A DNA stretch of 22,218 nucleotides, taken from assembly GCA_002401295.1 (NCBI GenBank), contig NVSR01000030.1, positions 1 to 22,218 of the forward strand, read 5' to 3'. The DNA comes from SAR324 cluster bacterium. GTDB taxonomy: Bacteria > SAR324 > XYD2-FULL-50-16. Below the pieces are notes generated by a model. That model saw nothing but the letters and a program-made list of their open reading frames with translations, did not search any database and was not told the DNA's origin. The position numbers and the translations under genes are program-made. Of this stretch, positions 1-7,607 are shown one piece after another (the stretch's first letter is position 1; each line of letters begins with the position of its first letter).

Positions 1-68
1 AAAATGGAACCAATCATCTTGCATTAATTCATGTATTTTTATCATCCTAGGGCGGCGCTACCGTTTCC

Positions 69-356
69 TTAACAGCTTTGCCCATCAATAGCTTCAATAG
101 TCAGCCCTGTACCCCAAAAAGATTTGCGATAATCGATTCGAGAGGCAGGCATATTCTGCTGTTCTTGAGGACCCATGAGTACTTTGATCCCATTGACGGA
201 TCGTTCTTCATCCCCTTCTTTTGTCTCATCCAGAGACAATCCATATCTGGGACCGCCTCAACCAAAACCTTCTGAGAAAATCCGTAAGCTTCTTCCTTCA
301 TGCTTTTGGAATAGCTTCAGAATTTGCTCTTTTGCTTTATCTGTAATTTCCAGCAT
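69..356 (-). CDS. HesB/IscA-like protein, selenocysteine-containing (UGA read through)
   Basis: Reading leftward from ATG at 356, a 95-residue frame is interrupted once, by TGA at 258-260 (residue 33), and ends at TAA 69-71. The product starts MLEITDKAKEQ and has the core GFG-U-GGPRYGLSLDE. In HesB/IscA/SufA A-type Fe-S carriers the first conserved cysteine sits exactly there (G-x-C-G-G), so UGA replaces the Cys codon. HesB-like selenoproteins are a known bacterial family, especially in deltaproteobacteria. A 7-bp hairpin with a UGGAU loop lies about 20 nt after the UGA, as expected for a bacterial SECIS. I prefer ATG 356 because AAAGGA lies 6 nt before it; an in-frame ATG at 371 has no Shine-Dalgarno. 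The usual C-terminal CxC pair is absent; only one terminal Cys remains (residue 95). Role inferred: Fe-S or redox function. A pseudogene is the alternative, but the frame is otherwise intact. Confidence 0.82.
226..244 (-). promoter_or_regulatory. SECIS-like hairpin downstream of in-frame UGA
   Basis: On the minus strand, 20 nt after the UGA, GTCTC and GAGAC enclose the loop TGGAT. Two further T-A pairs (TTGTCTC / GAGACAA) give a 7-bp perfect stem. Small apical loop, G at loop positions 2-3 and a loop about 25 nt from the UGA all match known bacterial SECIS elements. It lies inside the coding region, as in other bacterial selenoprotein mRNAs. Coordinates are good to about 2 nt. Confidence 0.72.
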
Positions 357-405
357 TTGAAATCCTTTCATTGTAAGAGTTTTTGTTAAATTGAAATATT
401 CATGT

Positions 406-434
406 ATATTAATAAATGAATATGAAATTGTCAA
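406..434 (-). promoter_or_regulatory. sigma70-type promoter of the HesB-like gene
   Basis: On the minus strand a perfect -35 TTGACA (429-434) is followed after exactly 17 bp by -10 TAATAT (406-411, 4/6 to consensus). It sits about 50 bp upstream of the preferred start at 356 in an AT-rich region, with no other minus-strand gene between it and the start. Confidence 0.6.
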
Positions 435-518
435 AAGACTTCCTGACTTTTTTGGAGCCTTTTCAAAAAATATCTTCTGTGGATCGAGATGTCAGGAACT
501 CTGATCTTTCCTAGAGGC

Positions 519-1106
519 TCAAGAAGGGGGACTGAGTTTTTTGAGGGCCAACCATTGGAGGCCAATGATCGTTTTGGCATCTCGAATATTTCCTACTCTA
601 ATATCTTCCATGATCTGGGAGAAGCTGAGTTCCCGGATTGCTAAGTCTTCCGATTCATCTTCCAAACCACCACCATCCTCGATTTTATCTTCGTTGGTAA
701 CGGTGCCATAGAAAAGGTGAACTAACTCATCGGAAATGCCCACACTGGCGAAATAGGTAGTGATGAATTCCAGGTTGTGGACTTGGTAACCTGTTTCTTC
801 CATAGTTTCCCGGCGTGCACAATCGATAGGTTCCTCTCCCTCATCCAGCAGTCCGGCTATGATTTCCTGAGTCCAACCGTTGCGTATGCTCTTTTTCAGG
901 GAAGAGTAACGAAATTGTTCCACCAGAACAATGTTGCCTGTAGTTTCATTTTCTAAAATAACAGCAACGGCTTCCGGCCTATTGAGGTGATAGCGACGTA
1001 CTTGACTCAAGTCTTGATCACGAAAATTTTCATGCTTGAGTTCTACGCGATCGACTTTGAAGAACTCCGAAAAGATACGATCATTTTTAATGATTTCGTA
1101 CTTCAT
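519..1106 (-). CDS. NUDIX hydrolase, ADP-ribose pyrophosphatase type
   Basis: 195 residues. A complete Nudix box G-x5-E-x7-R-E-x-x-E-E-x-G-x is visible (GLLDEGE ... RETMEETGY, residues about 86-108), the Mg2+-binding catalytic helix. The flanks VLVEQFRYS, QEIIAGLLDEGE and TYFASVGISDELVHLFYG are typical of NudF/NudK-type sugar-nucleotide pyrophosphatases, which hydrolyse ADP-ribose (to AMP and ribose 5-phosphate) or GDP-mannose in the cytoplasm. Length matches the family. The ATG lies 6 bp after the stop of the membrane-anchored gene at 1113-2501, and its GAGG Shine-Dalgarno (1117-1120) lies inside the end of that gene, so the two are probably translationally coupled. Exact substrate cannot be read from the sequence. 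Confidence 0.88.
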   Translation of the reverse strand: MKYEIIKNDRIFSEFFKVDRVELKHENFRDQDLSQVRRYHLNRPEAVAVILENETTGNIVLVEQFRYSSLKKSIRNGWTQEIIAGLLDEGEEPIDCARRETMEETGYQVHNLEFITTYFASVGISDELVHLFYGTVTNEDKIEDGGGLEDESEDLAIRELSFSQIMEDIRVGNIRDAKTIIGLQWLALKKLSPPS

Positions 1107-1112
1107 AACGAA

Positions 1113-2501
1113 TTAACCTCGTAACATCTGTTGTTTGATAGCAATGCTCTGTTCGTAACACTTCCTGGAACCATCGGCATCTCCCTGATCATAAAGTAAC
1201 TTGCCCAGGTGATCGAGCAAGCTCAACTGGCCCGCATAGTCTTTGATAATCTTTTTGATGGCCATGTGATTCTGTATGGTCTGAATCAATCGTGCCCAGT
1301 CTTTGAGTTGCTCGTAACCTGTTTCAATCTGGAGATAGGTTTGATCCATCTCGGTGTAGTTATCTCGGTGGCGATATTCATTCAAGCTAGTAAATAGAAA
1401 GTGTAAGGCGAACTTCTGTTGCCCCAGGTCAATAAACTTTCGATTCCAATCTTCCAATAGTTTTAAAGAACTAGCATCACCCCCTTTGAAGTATTTCTTG
1501 GCTAGTATTTGCCAGGACTTCGAGGCCTCTTCAAAAAGCTGCAGTGCGAATTCACAATCTCCTTTCAATTGTAAGACCTCCCTGATTTGTTCTGCAGGAG
1601 CGTTATTTCGGGCACTAGTCTGTAACCACTGTTGTATTGTCTTCAATCCTTCTTGATAGTTCTCTGCCTTCAATGATTTTTTTACTAGTGACAGGACCAT
1701 TTCCGTTTCTTTTTTCTCATTGAGTGGATTTACTTCAAAATCCTCACTCGTTAAGATTTCTTTGGAGATCAAAGGAACCGGGCTGTTGAGCTCAGGAGCT
1801 GCTCCTGCTTCCTGCACCTCTTTGAGTTGTTTCCTCTGGGAAGGAGTGACAGGTGGTCTTTTGGGTTTGGGTTGTGAGGGCTCTTGAATATCATCAAAGA
1901 GGGAATCAATGGATCCCACATCAATATCATCGATTGGGGCTTTCGCAACAGGTGCTGGCTTGAGAGCTGGTTTGGATACTTTGGAATAGGGATTGTAAGC
2001 AGGGACCGCTTGTTTGGGTGCTTCCCGGCGGGGCAGTGCGGGCTCCAGAGTGGCTGCTTTTTTAGGCACTATAGGTCTCTTGCTGGAAAGAGAGACTATA
2101 ACCTCATTTTCCTCCTCAGGGGCTTTGGCTTTAATCGGTGCCCTTGGAGTGGATTGATCTAGATTCTGTTGAAATTTTGAAAAAATATCTGAACTAATTT
2201 TCTCTTCTGTAGGTTCAAAAGGCTCGGGTGTTGGCTCTTGAATCGTAGGTGATTTCTTTATTTTATTAATTATATCAGCAATATGCTTGCTGTCTATAGG
2301 AGGTGCATTACGGGTGACTTTAGTACGAGCAACGAGGAAAAGAATCTGAGCTGTGACTAGAAATAATAAAGCAATAATACCCAGAGCTACTTCCAGCTCA
2401 AGGCTATACAGTACACCGCCTACAAAAATAGCAACTGTGAGGATTTGAAGAGCTATTTTGATAATGATATTCTCCCGTACATGATGGTTTCTCTGGTCCA
2501 A
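1113..2501 (-). CDS. membrane-anchored protein with disordered linker and TPR-like helical C-terminus
   Basis: 462 residues; I recognise no named family. Two hydrophobic segments near the N-terminus (about residues 13-33 and 36-57) form a membrane hairpin. Residues about 60-250 are rich in Pro, Ala, Lys and Glu and look disordered, a long tether. Residues about 260-460 are alpha-helical with TPR-like spacing (for example LLDHLGKLLYDQGDADGSRKCYEQSIAIKQ at the end), suggesting protein-protein interaction on the cytoplasmic side. The only start in the open frame before the TM segment is TTG at 2501, with no good Shine-Dalgarno; the next upstream in-frame stop is close. It is coupled to the downstream NUDIX gene. 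Confidence 0.7.
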   Translation of the reverse strand: MDQRNHHVRENIIIKIALQILTVAIFVGGVLYSLELEVALGIIALLFLVTAQILFLVARTKVTRNAPPIDSKHIADIINKIKKSPTIQEPTPEPFEPTEEKISSDIFSKFQQNLDQSTPRAPIKAKAPEEENEVIVSLSSKRPIVPKKAATLEPALPRREAPKQAVPAYNPYSKVSKPALKPAPVAKAPIDDIDVGSIDSLFDDIQEPSQPKPKRPPVTPSQRKQLKEVQEAGAAPELNSPVPLISKEILTSEDFEVNPLNEKKETEMVLSLVKKSLKAENYQEGLKTIQQWLQTSARNNAPAEQIREVLQLKGDCEFALQLFEEASKSWQILAKKYFKGGDASSLKLLEDWNRKFIDLGQQKFALHFLFTSLNEYRHRDNYTEMDQTYLQIETGYEQLKDWARLIQTIQNHMAIKKIIKDYAGQLSLLDHLGKLLYDQGDADGSRKCYEQSIAIKQQMLRG

Positions 2502-2619
2502 TCTTAGAGGTTAAATTTTGTGGATTGGATTCATTGTTGGAAAGTAGCTTAAAACTCATTTATTTTCAATACTTCCGCAGGAAATTACTCGTTGGATGTG
2601 ACTGATGGAGTCCAGGGGC

Positions 2620-3126
2620 TTATTTCTCAGCTTCCAGTTGCACTGCTTCATACTTGGCTAGTAGTTCGGCGTAGCGTTGATTTGAGTCTCGGAGACGTTT
2701 AGCCAACATTAAAGAAAAGTTACGGAAAAGCTTAGAACTGAGGCGAGAGTAGCGTGGATTTCGAGATATTTTGGTGACTGTGCTTTCTCCCATGGAGAAT
2801 AGAAAGGAATCCCCTACTGCAGTGGCAGTGGCGGAACGACTGCGATGATCAATCAGACCCATTTCCCCAAAGCACTCCCCAGCCTCTAGCATGGCTAAGA
2901 TCGTTTCTTTGCTCTTAGTCGATTTTTTACTGATTTTGACTTTACCTTTGAGCAAGATGTACATCTTATCCCCCGTCTCAAATTCCCGGCAGATGACTTG
3001 TCCATCGAGGAAACTCTCCGACTTCATGAGCTTCAGAAAAGCTAATAGTTCTTCATTACTGAAATCATTAAAAAAAGGCACTCCTATCTTTAGTCGTTCA
3101 AGAATTTCACGAGTTAATGCTATCAT
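2620..3126 (-). CDS. cyclic nucleotide-binding domain protein without DNA-binding domain
   Basis: 168 residues from ATG 3126; a TTG 12 nt further up is also in frame, and neither has a clear Shine-Dalgarno. It is almost entirely one CAP-family cNMP-binding beta-roll. The phosphate-binding cassette GECFGEMGLIDHRSRSATA has the Gly-Glu and Arg that contact the cyclic phosphate in CRP and PKA-R, so ligand binding is plausible. No helix-turn-helix follows; the C-terminus is a charged helix (RLRDSNQRYAELLAKYEAVQLEAEK), perhaps a coiled coil. It may be a regulatory subunit or sensor acting through a partner. The membrane-anchored gene lies 118 bp downstream on the same strand, so co-transcription is possible. 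Confidence 0.82.
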   Translation of the reverse strand: MIALTREILERLKIGVPFFNDFSNEELLAFLKLMKSESFLDGQVICREFETGDKMYILLKGKVKISKKSTKSKETILAMLEAGECFGEMGLIDHRSRSATATAVGDSFLFSMGESTVTKISRNPRYSRLSSKLFRNFSLMLAKRLRDSNQRYAELLAKYEAVQLEAEK

Positions 3127-3143
3127 AAGGAGTATCAAAAAAG

Positions 3144-3149
3144 ATTATA
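3144..3149 (-). promoter_or_regulatory. possible -10 box of the cyclic nucleotide-binding gene
   Basis: A perfect TATAAT on the minus strand lies 17 bp upstream of ATG 3126, in AT-rich DNA. No good -35 stands at 17-18 bp, so this is only a candidate. The rest of the 3127-3454 gap holds a weak rightward candidate for galE (TTGAAT 3238-3243, 17 bp, TTTTAT 3261-3266) and a G8 run (3418-3425). Confidence 0.35.
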
Positions 3150-3454
3150 AAAATTATTTAATTCAAACCTTTGATTAGTGGAATTTCTATTAGAGAGTGT
3201 ACTTTTTGGTAAAGGCTTTGTCATCTGATTAGTAGGCTTGAATCAGGAAAAGTATGAGGATTTTATGCTTGAATAAGCCTGTCCAAAATTCACCAGGACT
3301 GCTAAATCCTTGAGCTGTTAAAATGAGTGGGGAGCTATCCGCAGGGCGGGCTGAGCATATTGTTTTCTCTTGGCTGAAGTTATCACCAACCCCAAAATGA
3401 ATGGCCCCAGTGTGTGTGGGGGGGGATTATTATATTACTGAGGTTACAAGTGTT

Positions 3455-4441
3455 ATGACAGAAAAAATTCTAATTGTGGGGGGAGCCGGATATATAGGAT
3501 CCCATGTGGTACTATCATTTTTGGACGCAGGCTTTGATGTCAGTGTACTTGATAACTTGAGTACGGGCAGACAAGAAAACCTTTTTCCGGATGCAACTTT
3601 TTTTCATGGAGATCTCCATGATCGTACAGGTTTGCAAGAGGTATTTCGAGAAGGTTTTGACACTGTAGTGCACTTGGCTGCTGCCAAAGCTGCCGGGGAG
3701 TCCATGCTACTGCCAGATAAATACTCACGAGCAAACTTGATTGGTACGCTAAATCTCTTAGAAGCTGTGGGAAGGTCAAGCACCAGGCGTTTTATTTTTT
3801 CCTCGACTGCTGCGGTTTATGGAGATCCGCAATACTTGCCTATCGATGAAAAACATCCTTTGAATCCTCGGAACTATTATGGATTCACAAAATTGGAAAT
3901 TGAGCGTTTTCTGAAGTGGCAGGAACAGTTAAAGGGAATTCGCTTTGTCTGTCTTCGCTATTTCAATGCTGCTGGTTATGATCCACAAGGCAGGGTAGTA
4001 GGCTTGGAGCAAAATCCCGCAAACTTGATCCCGATTGTGATGGAAGTGGCTGCGGGGATTCGGGAAAAATTAGAAATTTTCGGAGGAGACTACCCTACAC
4101 CCGATGGAACCTGTCTGAGGGATTATGTGCATGTCTCCGATTTGGCCAAGGCCCATGTGGATGCTCAGGCTTTTCTGAAGCAAAAGGATGAATCTTTGAC
4201 GGTGAATTTAGGTTCGGGCAAAGGTTACTCCGTCATGGATATAGTCCGTAAAGCAGAGCAAATTTGTGGACGTCCTATTCCTCATCAAATTGTTGGACGA
4301 CGAGAGGGAGATCCGGCTGAACTCTACGCTTCCTCTCAACAAGCAGAATTGAGTCTTGGCTGGAAGGAATCTTGCAGTAATCTGGAGACTTTAATCGAAT
4401 CTACTTGGATGTGTTACCAGCGAGCGTTTAACTTACAGTAG
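3455..4441 (+). CDS. galE: UDP-glucose 4-epimerase
   Basis: 328 residues from ATG 3455; the frame is open 18 codons further up to ATG 3401, but that extension crosses a G8 run and lacks family similarity. The extended SDR fold is clear: NAD-binding GGAGYIGSH (residues 9-17), catalytic FSSTAAVYG (Ser117/Thr118) and YxxxK at Tyr142-Lys146. The RYFNAAGYDPQGR, IFGGDYPTPDGTCLRDYVHVSDLA and Asn-Leu-Gly-Ser-Gly-Lys-Gly-Tyr-Ser blocks are diagnostic of GalE rather than dTDP-glucose dehydratases. It interconverts UDP-glucose and UDP-galactose for surface polysaccharides. The NusG-like gene follows 91 bp later on the same strand. Confidence 0.95.
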   Translation: MTEKILIVGGAGYIGSHVVLSFLDAGFDVSVLDNLSTGRQENLFPDATFFHGDLHDRTGLQEVFREGFDTVVHLAAAKAAGESMLLPDKYSRANLIGTLNLLEAVGRSSTRRFIFSSTAAVYGDPQYLPIDEKHPLNPRNYYGFTKLEIERFLKWQEQLKGIRFVCLRYFNAAGYDPQGRVVGLEQNPANLIPIVMEVAAGIREKLEIFGGDYPTPDGTCLRDYVHVSDLAKAHVDAQAFLKQKDESLTVNLGSGKGYSVMDIVRKAEQICGRPIPHQIVGRREGDPAELYASSQQAELSLGWKESCSNLETLIESTWMCYQRAFNLQ

Positions 4442-4532
4442 AATGAGATTGTTTTTGAGTACTTTTAAGCTATAATGAGAGCAAAAAAAATCATTCAAAA
4501 TGAGTATAACTTTGATGGTAGGGAGCTTATAA

Positions 4533-5063
4533 ATGGAGTATTCCGACGATTTGGAATGGTATGTTTTACGAGTCAAGACACGCTTCGAAAAAATAGTAAT
4601 AACTTCTTTAGGGCAAAAGGGGTTTTCATCTTTGCATTTAACCTATTTACAAAAGAGCCGTCGCAAAGATCGTATTAAGATGTTGCCTAAGGCTTTTTTC
4701 CCGGGATATATGTTTGTCCAGGCTACGTTAGATGTGGAACGGCATGTGGAAATTTTGAAAACCATCGGGGTGACAGATGTCTTAAAAAACAGTGAGGGGC
4801 CTATCTCTGTACCCCAGTGGCAGATTGATAATATCCTGACGTTACAGGAATTTTCAGGTAAGGTTTTTCCTACTGTCATGGTGATCCAGCAAGGTTCCTG
4901 GGTAGAGGTCACTCATGGGCCCTTGAAGGGACTGAAGGGAATAGTGGATAGGGTGAATAAAGAGATGGTGCATATCAGTGTGGACTCGATTCCCGGTTCT
5001 GTAGGGATTGAGCTCAACGCTTCCTATTTAGAGCCAATTAGCCAGCAGGATCTGGCATCTTAG
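4533..5063 (+). CDS. NusG-like transcription elongation/antitermination factor (paralogue type)
   Basis: 176 residues. The N-terminal NGN domain spans about residues 1-110, with the opening EWYVLRVKTRFEK and the FFPGYMFV block that is a NusG hallmark. A KOW domain follows (GSWVEVTHGPLKGLKGIVDRV, about 120-170). The protein binds the RNA polymerase clamp and modulates pausing or termination. Housekeeping nusG normally sits next to secE and rplK; here it sits after galE and before yggT, so a specialised paralogue (RfaH/UpxY/LoaP type) acting on polysaccharide or other long operons is more likely. GGGAG about 8 nt before ATG 4533 supports the start. Its target operon is not visible. Confidence 0.85.
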   Translation: MEYSDDLEWYVLRVKTRFEKIVITSLGQKGFSSLHLTYLQKSRRKDRIKMLPKAFFPGYMFVQATLDVERHVEILKTIGVTDVLKNSEGPISVPQWQIDNILTLQEFSGKVFPTVMVIQQGSWVEVTHGPLKGLKGIVDRVNKEMVHISVDSIPGSVGIELNASYLEPISQQDLAS

Positions 5064-5090
5064 GTCAAAAGGTGGGTGGGTCCTTTACCT
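5062..5090 (+). terminator. stem-loop overlapping the NusG-like stop codon
   Basis: AAAGG and CCTTT enclose a 9-nt GT-rich loop, and outer arms AGGT/ACCT extend the stem across a 2-nt bulge. No U-tract follows, so termination is only a possibility. Confidence 0.3.
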
Positions 5091-5131
5091 GCTCATCCTA
5101 CGAAGTTTTAATAAATTAATGGGTGAATCTA

Positions 5132-5428
5132 ATGCAAGAATTGATCATTGCTCTTTTTGATGTGGCTGACGCGCTTTTAACTGTCCTGATCTGGGCTGTA
5201 ATTATTCGAGCACTATTATCATGGATCCGACCCGATCCCCACCATATTCTGGTACGCTTGTTAATGCGGGTTACAGATCCGATTTTAATGCCGATCTCGC
5301 GGCTTATGCCAAATTTAGGGGGCATTGATATTACCCCTATTCTTGCCATCTTTTTAATCCAGGGGATACAGCGAGTTGTCCTGGGACAACTCTTGAATGC
5401 ATTCTTAGGGACGGCTGGAGGTTACTAA
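5132..5428 (+). CDS. yggT: YggT family membrane protein
   Basis: 98 residues from ATG 5132 (a GTG at 5123 is in frame and would give 101). Two hydrophobic segments surround the conserved YggT signature ALLSWIRPDP ... LLMRVTDPILMPISRLMP. YggT proteins are small inner-membrane proteins linked to osmotic stress, and in cyanobacteria to cell division and nucleoid organisation. In many genomes yggT sits near cell-division genes or proC; here it follows the NusG-like gene by about 70 bp. Its TAA (5426-5428) overlaps the stop of the convergent RNase gene by 3 bp. Confidence 0.88.
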   Translation: MQELIIALFDVADALLTVLIWAVIIRALLSWIRPDPHHILVRLLMRVTDPILMPISRLMPNLGGIDITPILAIFLIQGIQRVVLGQLLNAFLGTAGGY

Positions 5429-7479
5429 TCTAGTTGCTGCTCAGGCTCTTGCTCAGGCTCTTGCTCTTGCTCTTGCTCAGGCTCTAGTGTCTGCACTCGG
5501 CTCACACTAACTTTTTGGAGGGATGGCTCGACAGCCTCAATCAGCAGGGGAATGATCTCATCTTTCTCCAGCTCTTCCAGTGTGGCCTCAATATTTAACT
5601 GCAGGGGTAGTAAATTGATCAAAGCTTTCCCATTGCGCAAGGTACGCAGGAACTGCCCTTCCATCTCTTCTCCAAGGTGCTGAGCCAAGTATTTGAGCTT
5701 CCAGTAATTTAGCAAGCCTCTTTCTACTTTGTTCATTTGCCGTTGTAGCTCCTCACCACGTTTTCCCCAGCGTAATAATTCTTCTTCCGTATAGAGAGGT
5801 TCCTCTTTTGCCAACTGATTGAAAATAACTCCCTGGCAGATGAGGTCTAGAAATCGACGGATAGGGGAGGTCGCTTGCAGATAACACTCAAGACCCAAGG
5901 CAGAATGGCCTTCAGCCTCCAAGCTAATGTGAGCCGGTTGGATTCTCAAATCCTGTAACTTGGGTTTCACACCCTCTGCGAGTGTGGAGACAATACTATA
6001 AGGTGGCTGGTTGCGGAAAAGGCAAGCCAGGTCTGCATCGGTACAAAATTTAGCCGCCAAATAATTAGTGTAGATCGCCAACTCTTGAATCATCATGCTA
6101 GCGGGTGTGTTCTCACGGACTCTGGAGATTTGAATGGAATCGGGTTTGGAAATATCCAATTTTACCTCAATGCGGTCCAGCTCCAAAGCGCCGTTTTCTA
6201 AGCGCTCTTTTTTGAGGCCCTGGCAAAAGTCCCATAACACAGGCCAGAAGGATTCTCCCTGTTCAATCGCTTGGTCGGCAAACTGATAGGAAAGATTTTT
6301 ATCCACACAAATGACGGAGCGATAAAAATCGCTGCCTGTGATTTTTCCTTCACCATCAATCTGAATTTCGAAGGTCATTACCGGACGGTCATCATTTTCC
6401 GTTAAGGAAAAGGTGATTTCCGATAAGGCGTGGGGCAGCATGGGGTATACTTGCTTGAGCGTATAAAGACTGGAAATCCTTTCTTCCGCCTTGGAGAACA
6501 AGAGCAAGTCCGGTGTGATGTAGGAAGCTACATCAGCAATGTGGATGCGTAAAATGATCCCATCTTCTTGCTCTTCCCAGCTGAAAGCGTCATCAAAATC
6601 TTTAGTTTCTTCGTTGTCAACGCTATAGGTTGTGAGCTGACGTTGGTCCCTCGTTTCCAGGTTGAAGCAGCTTTTCCAGATGTCCGGTGCATCGATCTGT
6701 TCACAGGCCGTCAGTTCCTCCTGCTCAAACTCCGTAGTGATGGAGGCGCGTTCCAGCAACACTCTACCCCAGGAGATGGGAACATTAGCTTGTTTAAGAC
6801 AAGAGAGAATCGTACTTTCCGTTTTCAGGGCATCCCGGAGGTTGCACTGAAAAATTTTGCAAAAATGGGCTTTCTCCTGGGAGTCATCCAGATAAAGCAA
6901 AAAGTTTTTGAGGCGTTGCAGGAACTGTGTCCAATGTTGCTGCTCACTTTCCTGAATTTCAGGAGTGCTTTGATCGAGTAACTGCTCTGCCCACTTTTCT
7001 TCGCGGTTCTCACGAAGTTGTAATTCTTCCTTTCTTTGTCTTTCCGTATCCAGTTTTTGGATCTCTTCTTCCGAGCGCGCGGCAAATTGATTTTTCCGTT
7101 GCTGAAAAATACGGCTGTTATTTTTTAGTGCCAGGAGTAAGGCTACGCGCAACCATCCATCTTCCGGATCATCCAGGAAGTTTTCCGCTAAGTCCTCTAA
7201 TGTGTGGGCTTCCTCAGGCTCGCAGAGTTCGTAGATGACCTCAATGTCGATATTCGAGGCTTCCTCAAGCACCCAGGTTGCTTTTTTTGTGAGATAGGGG
7301 ATGGCTTCTTGTTCGCTCTGATATTCCTTCGCCGGCCAGATATACTCAGTCTGTTTGCTGGAACAGTTGAACTCTTTACCGTTTTCCGGCACAACGACTA
7401 ATTTATTCTTCCGTACTTCTCGAATCCAGCCGAAGTTTAGTTTTTTATTTTTATAGAATAAGCAGTATTGATGGTCCAT
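5425..7479 (-). CDS. RNB-domain exoribonuclease (RNase II/R family)
   Basis: 684 residues. The RNB catalytic domain spans about 280-600. The metal-binding motif SVDNEETKDFDDA carries Asp288, Asp294, Asp296 and Asp297, matching the four aspartates of E. coli RNase II, and TSPIRRF (537-543) is the conserved arginine motif. It degrades single-stranded RNA 3' to 5' to nucleoside monophosphates. The first 250 residues are not the cold-shock domains of RNase R; they include a long charged helix around 125-180 and resemble the shorter RNB proteins of cyanobacteria and deltaproteobacteria. A weak OB/S1-like region ends the protein, followed by an acidic Glu-Gln/Glu-Pro tail encoded by a 6-bp repeat. 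The start ATG 7479 is unambiguous. Confidence 0.9.
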   Translation of the reverse strand: MDHQYCLFYKNKKLNFGWIREVRKNKLVVVPENGKEFNCSSKQTEYIWPAKEYQSEQEAIPYLTKKATWVLEEASNIDIEVIYELCEPEEAHTLEDLAENFLDDPEDGWLRVALLLALKNNSRIFQQRKNQFAARSEEEIQKLDTERQRKEELQLRENREEKWAEQLLDQSTPEIQESEQQHWTQFLQRLKNFLLYLDDSQEKAHFCKIFQCNLRDALKTESTILSCLKQANVPISWGRVLLERASITTEFEQEELTACEQIDAPDIWKSCFNLETRDQRQLTTYSVDNEETKDFDDAFSWEEQEDGIILRIHIADVASYITPDLLLFSKAEERISSLYTLKQVYPMLPHALSEITFSLTENDDRPVMTFEIQIDGEGKITGSDFYRSVICVDKNLSYQFADQAIEQGESFWPVLWDFCQGLKKERLENGALELDRIEVKLDISKPDSIQISRVRENTPASMMIQELAIYTNYLAAKFCTDADLACLFRNQPPYSIVSTLAEGVKPKLQDLRIQPAHISLEAEGHSALGLECYLQATSPIRRFLDLICQGVIFNQLAKEEPLYTEEELLRWGKRGEELQRQMNKVERGLLNYWKLKYLAQHLGEEMEGQFLRTLRNGKALINLLPLQLNIEATLEELEKDEIIPLLIEAVEPSLQKVSVSRVQTLEPEQEQEQEPEQEPEQQLD
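5439..5486. repeat. hexanucleotide microsatellite (GCTCNN x8)
   Basis: Eight consecutive 6-bp units on the plus strand, GCTCAG or GCTCTT (the last GCTCTA), encode the alternating Glu-Gln/Glu-Pro tail of the RNase gene. Units of 6 bp keep the frame, so the repeat could change in length without breaking the gene. Confidence 0.85.
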
Positions 7480-7544
7480 TTGTATCGAGTATATAGGATG
7501 TCAGCTTTTTGGAGGTATCTTAAATTGGAAAGTCTGTGGGTATG

Positions 7545-7560
7545 CCCTGAATAAACAGGG
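7545..7560 (-). other. small hairpin upstream of the RNase gene
   Basis: CCCTG and CAGGG enclose a 6-nt AT-rich loop, in the transcribed gap between the flavoenzyme gene (stop 7608) and the RNase gene (start 7479). It is a second hairpin after the one at 7579-7598; function unknown. Confidence 0.4.
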
Positions 7561-7578
7561 AATCTTCCGCTAGGGTCA

Positions 7579-7598
7579 GTGTGGCGGAGGAGCCACAC
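7579..7598 (-). terminator. GC-rich hairpin after the flavoenzyme gene
   Basis: GTGTGGC and GCCACAC form a perfect 7-bp stem with a 6-nt loop. It begins 9 nt after the stop codon of the gene ending at 7608. No U-run follows on the minus strand, so it may be a U-less terminator or a 3'-end stabiliser. Confidence 0.45.
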
Positions 7599-7607
7599 CT
7601 TGTTTGG

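Noticed and set aside
101..301. 66-codon minus-strand ORF at the left end
   Set aside because: It runs in a different frame across the HesB-like selenoprotein gene and has no family similarity; it is a shadow.
448..470. T6G...CA6 inverted repeat as a terminator after the NUDIX gene
   Set aside because: The arms are A/T-only apart from one pair and give a weak stem without a separate U-tract.
3401..3454. N-terminal 18-codon extension of galE
   Set aside because: It crosses a G8 run and lacks GalE similarity; ATG 3455 starts right at the Rossmann motif.
6568..7085. Overlapping ORFs of 86-137 codons opposite or beside the RNase gene
   Set aside because: They are antisense or off-frame to an intact RNB gene with catalytic motifs; composition is low quality.
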